Assembly (NCBI GenBank): GCA_003161205.1
Contig: PMOU01000624.1
Span: forward strand, 1 to 6,338
Direction of reading: 5' to 3'
Source: Actinomycetota bacterium
GTDB lineage: Bacteria; Actinomycetota; Actinomycetes; Streptosporangiales; Streptosporangiaceae
Length of the DNA stretch: 6,338 nt
This document shows, piece by piece, positions 5,831-6,338 of the stretch. The position numbers and the translations under genes were made by a program. A model generated the notes under the pieces. The model had not been told where the DNA came from. It ran no database searches and worked only from the letters and a program-made list of their open reading frames with translations. Within the stretch, counting starts at the first letter, position 1. Each line of letters begins with the position of its first letter.

Positions 5831-5835
5831 TACCC

Positions 5836-6338
5836 ATGCCCGTTCGGCATCATTCTTTTGATCTTCGGCGGCACACCCAGCTCAGGCCGGTAACCCTGGC
5901 GCCCGAGATCAGGCTGCACCAGGCGAGCGAGCCGATCAGCTTGTGGCAGCGCACGGAGCTCGCGGCCGGGCGGACCGGGCTGGACCCGCCCTTCTGGGCG
6001 TTCGCCTGGGCGGGCGGCCAGGCGCTGGCCCGTTACCTGCTCGACCACCCGGAGGCGGTCAAGGACCGGCAGGTGACCGACATTGCCTCCGGCTCCGGGC
6101 TGGTGGCGATCGCGGCGGCCCGGGCGGGAGCGGCGGCCGTGACCGCCTACGACATCGATCCGCTGGCGGCCGCGGCCATCACGGTCAACGCCAGCGCCAA
6201 CGGCGTGGCGGTTCGCGCGGTCCAGGCCGACATGCTGGACACCGACGCGGCCGGCACCGACGTGCTGCTGGTGGCCGACGCCTTCTACGAACGTGAGCTG
6301 GCCGGCCGGGTGACGCGGTTCCTGGAGCGGGGCCAGGC
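5836..6338 (+). CDS. Class I SAM-dependent methyltransferase, 5' part (3' end outside window)
   Basis: The visible 167 residues start at ATG 5836 and run off the window. After about 50 residues comes PPFWAFAWAGGQALARYLLDHP (51-72), a segment typical of the PrmA/ETF-beta lysine methyltransferase-like group of Rossmann-fold enzymes. SAM-binding motif I is VTDIASGSGLVAIAAARAGA (80-99), with glycines G86 and G88. YDIDP (105-109) is the acidic end of strand 2 that contacts the SAM ribose, and VQAD (129-132) fits motif III. DVLLVADAFYER (142-153) sits where the catalytic-loop motif is expected. Protein methylation is the likely reaction given the similarity to ETF-beta lysine and ribosomal L11 methyltransferases, but the substrate cannot be read from the sequence. 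The N-terminal stretch is basic and His-rich (VRHHSFDLRRHTQ). A strong ribosome binding site and a gap of 80 bases after the SnoaL-like gene point to efficient, probably independent expression. Confidence 0.85.
   Translation, partial: MPVRHHSFDLRRHTQLRPVTLAPEIRLHQASEPISLWQRTELAAGRTGLDPPFWAFAWAGGQALARYLLDHPEAVKDRQVTDIASGSGLVAIAAARAGAAAVTAYDIDPLAAAAITVNASANGVAVRAVQADMLDTDAAGTDVLLVADAFYERELAGRVTRFLERGQ

Noticed and set aside
5943..6296. Plus-strand Gly/Arg-rich frame of 117 codons
   Set aside because: It is an out-of-frame shadow of the methyltransferase gene, whose own frame has SAM motifs and a strong ribosome binding site.

Overview
The window is high-GC DNA with GTG and TTG starts, codons ending mostly in G or C, a likely leaderless promoter and a zinc-domain prolyl-tRNA synthetase. 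This fits a filamentous or soil actinobacterium, possibly of the Streptosporangiales/Frankiales type, but the species cannot be fixed from the sequence. No tRNA, rRNA, CRISPR array or complete insertion sequence is visible.

The left part (1-1623, + strand) holds the 3' end of a lysine-free, acidic, beta-rich protein of unknown function (1-609). A 435-base stretch with no convincing gene follows (610-1044). Next is a small single-pass membrane protein with a TTG start and a clear ribosome binding site (1045-1623), followed by a likely terminator.

The middle part (1752-3737) is a zone of gene wreckage. On the minus strand lie a DUF429 protein that seems to lack its first strand (1752-2396) and, 2 bases upstream of it, the C-terminal two thirds of a NodU/CmcH-type O-carbamoyltransferase (2399-about 3537). 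The carbamoyltransferase has lost its N-terminal region and carries a one-base frameshift near 3488. On the plus strand, starting where the carbamoyltransferase homology stops, is the last ~65 residues of an ABC-2 type transporter permease (about 3540-3737). Both genes point away from the same spot near 3538 and both lack their 5' ends. The simplest explanation is one deletion that removed the shared divergent promoter region and both N-terminal halves.

The right part (3786-6338, + strand) looks like ordinary, intact chromosome. It holds a complete prolyl-tRNA synthetase of the archaeal/eukaryotic-like type, probably read from a leaderless transcript; a SnoaL-like (NTF2-fold) small protein behind an AT-rich promoter with a perfect dyad; and the start of a class I SAM-dependent methyltransferase with a strong ribosome binding site, cut by the window end. 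These three genes share a strand, but the gaps and separate regulatory signals suggest separate transcription units.

I find no clear new defence or mobile system here. The most informative signals are the deletion scar with its two beheaded genes, the carbamoyltransferase/DUF429 pairing, and the dyad in front of the SnoaL-like gene.
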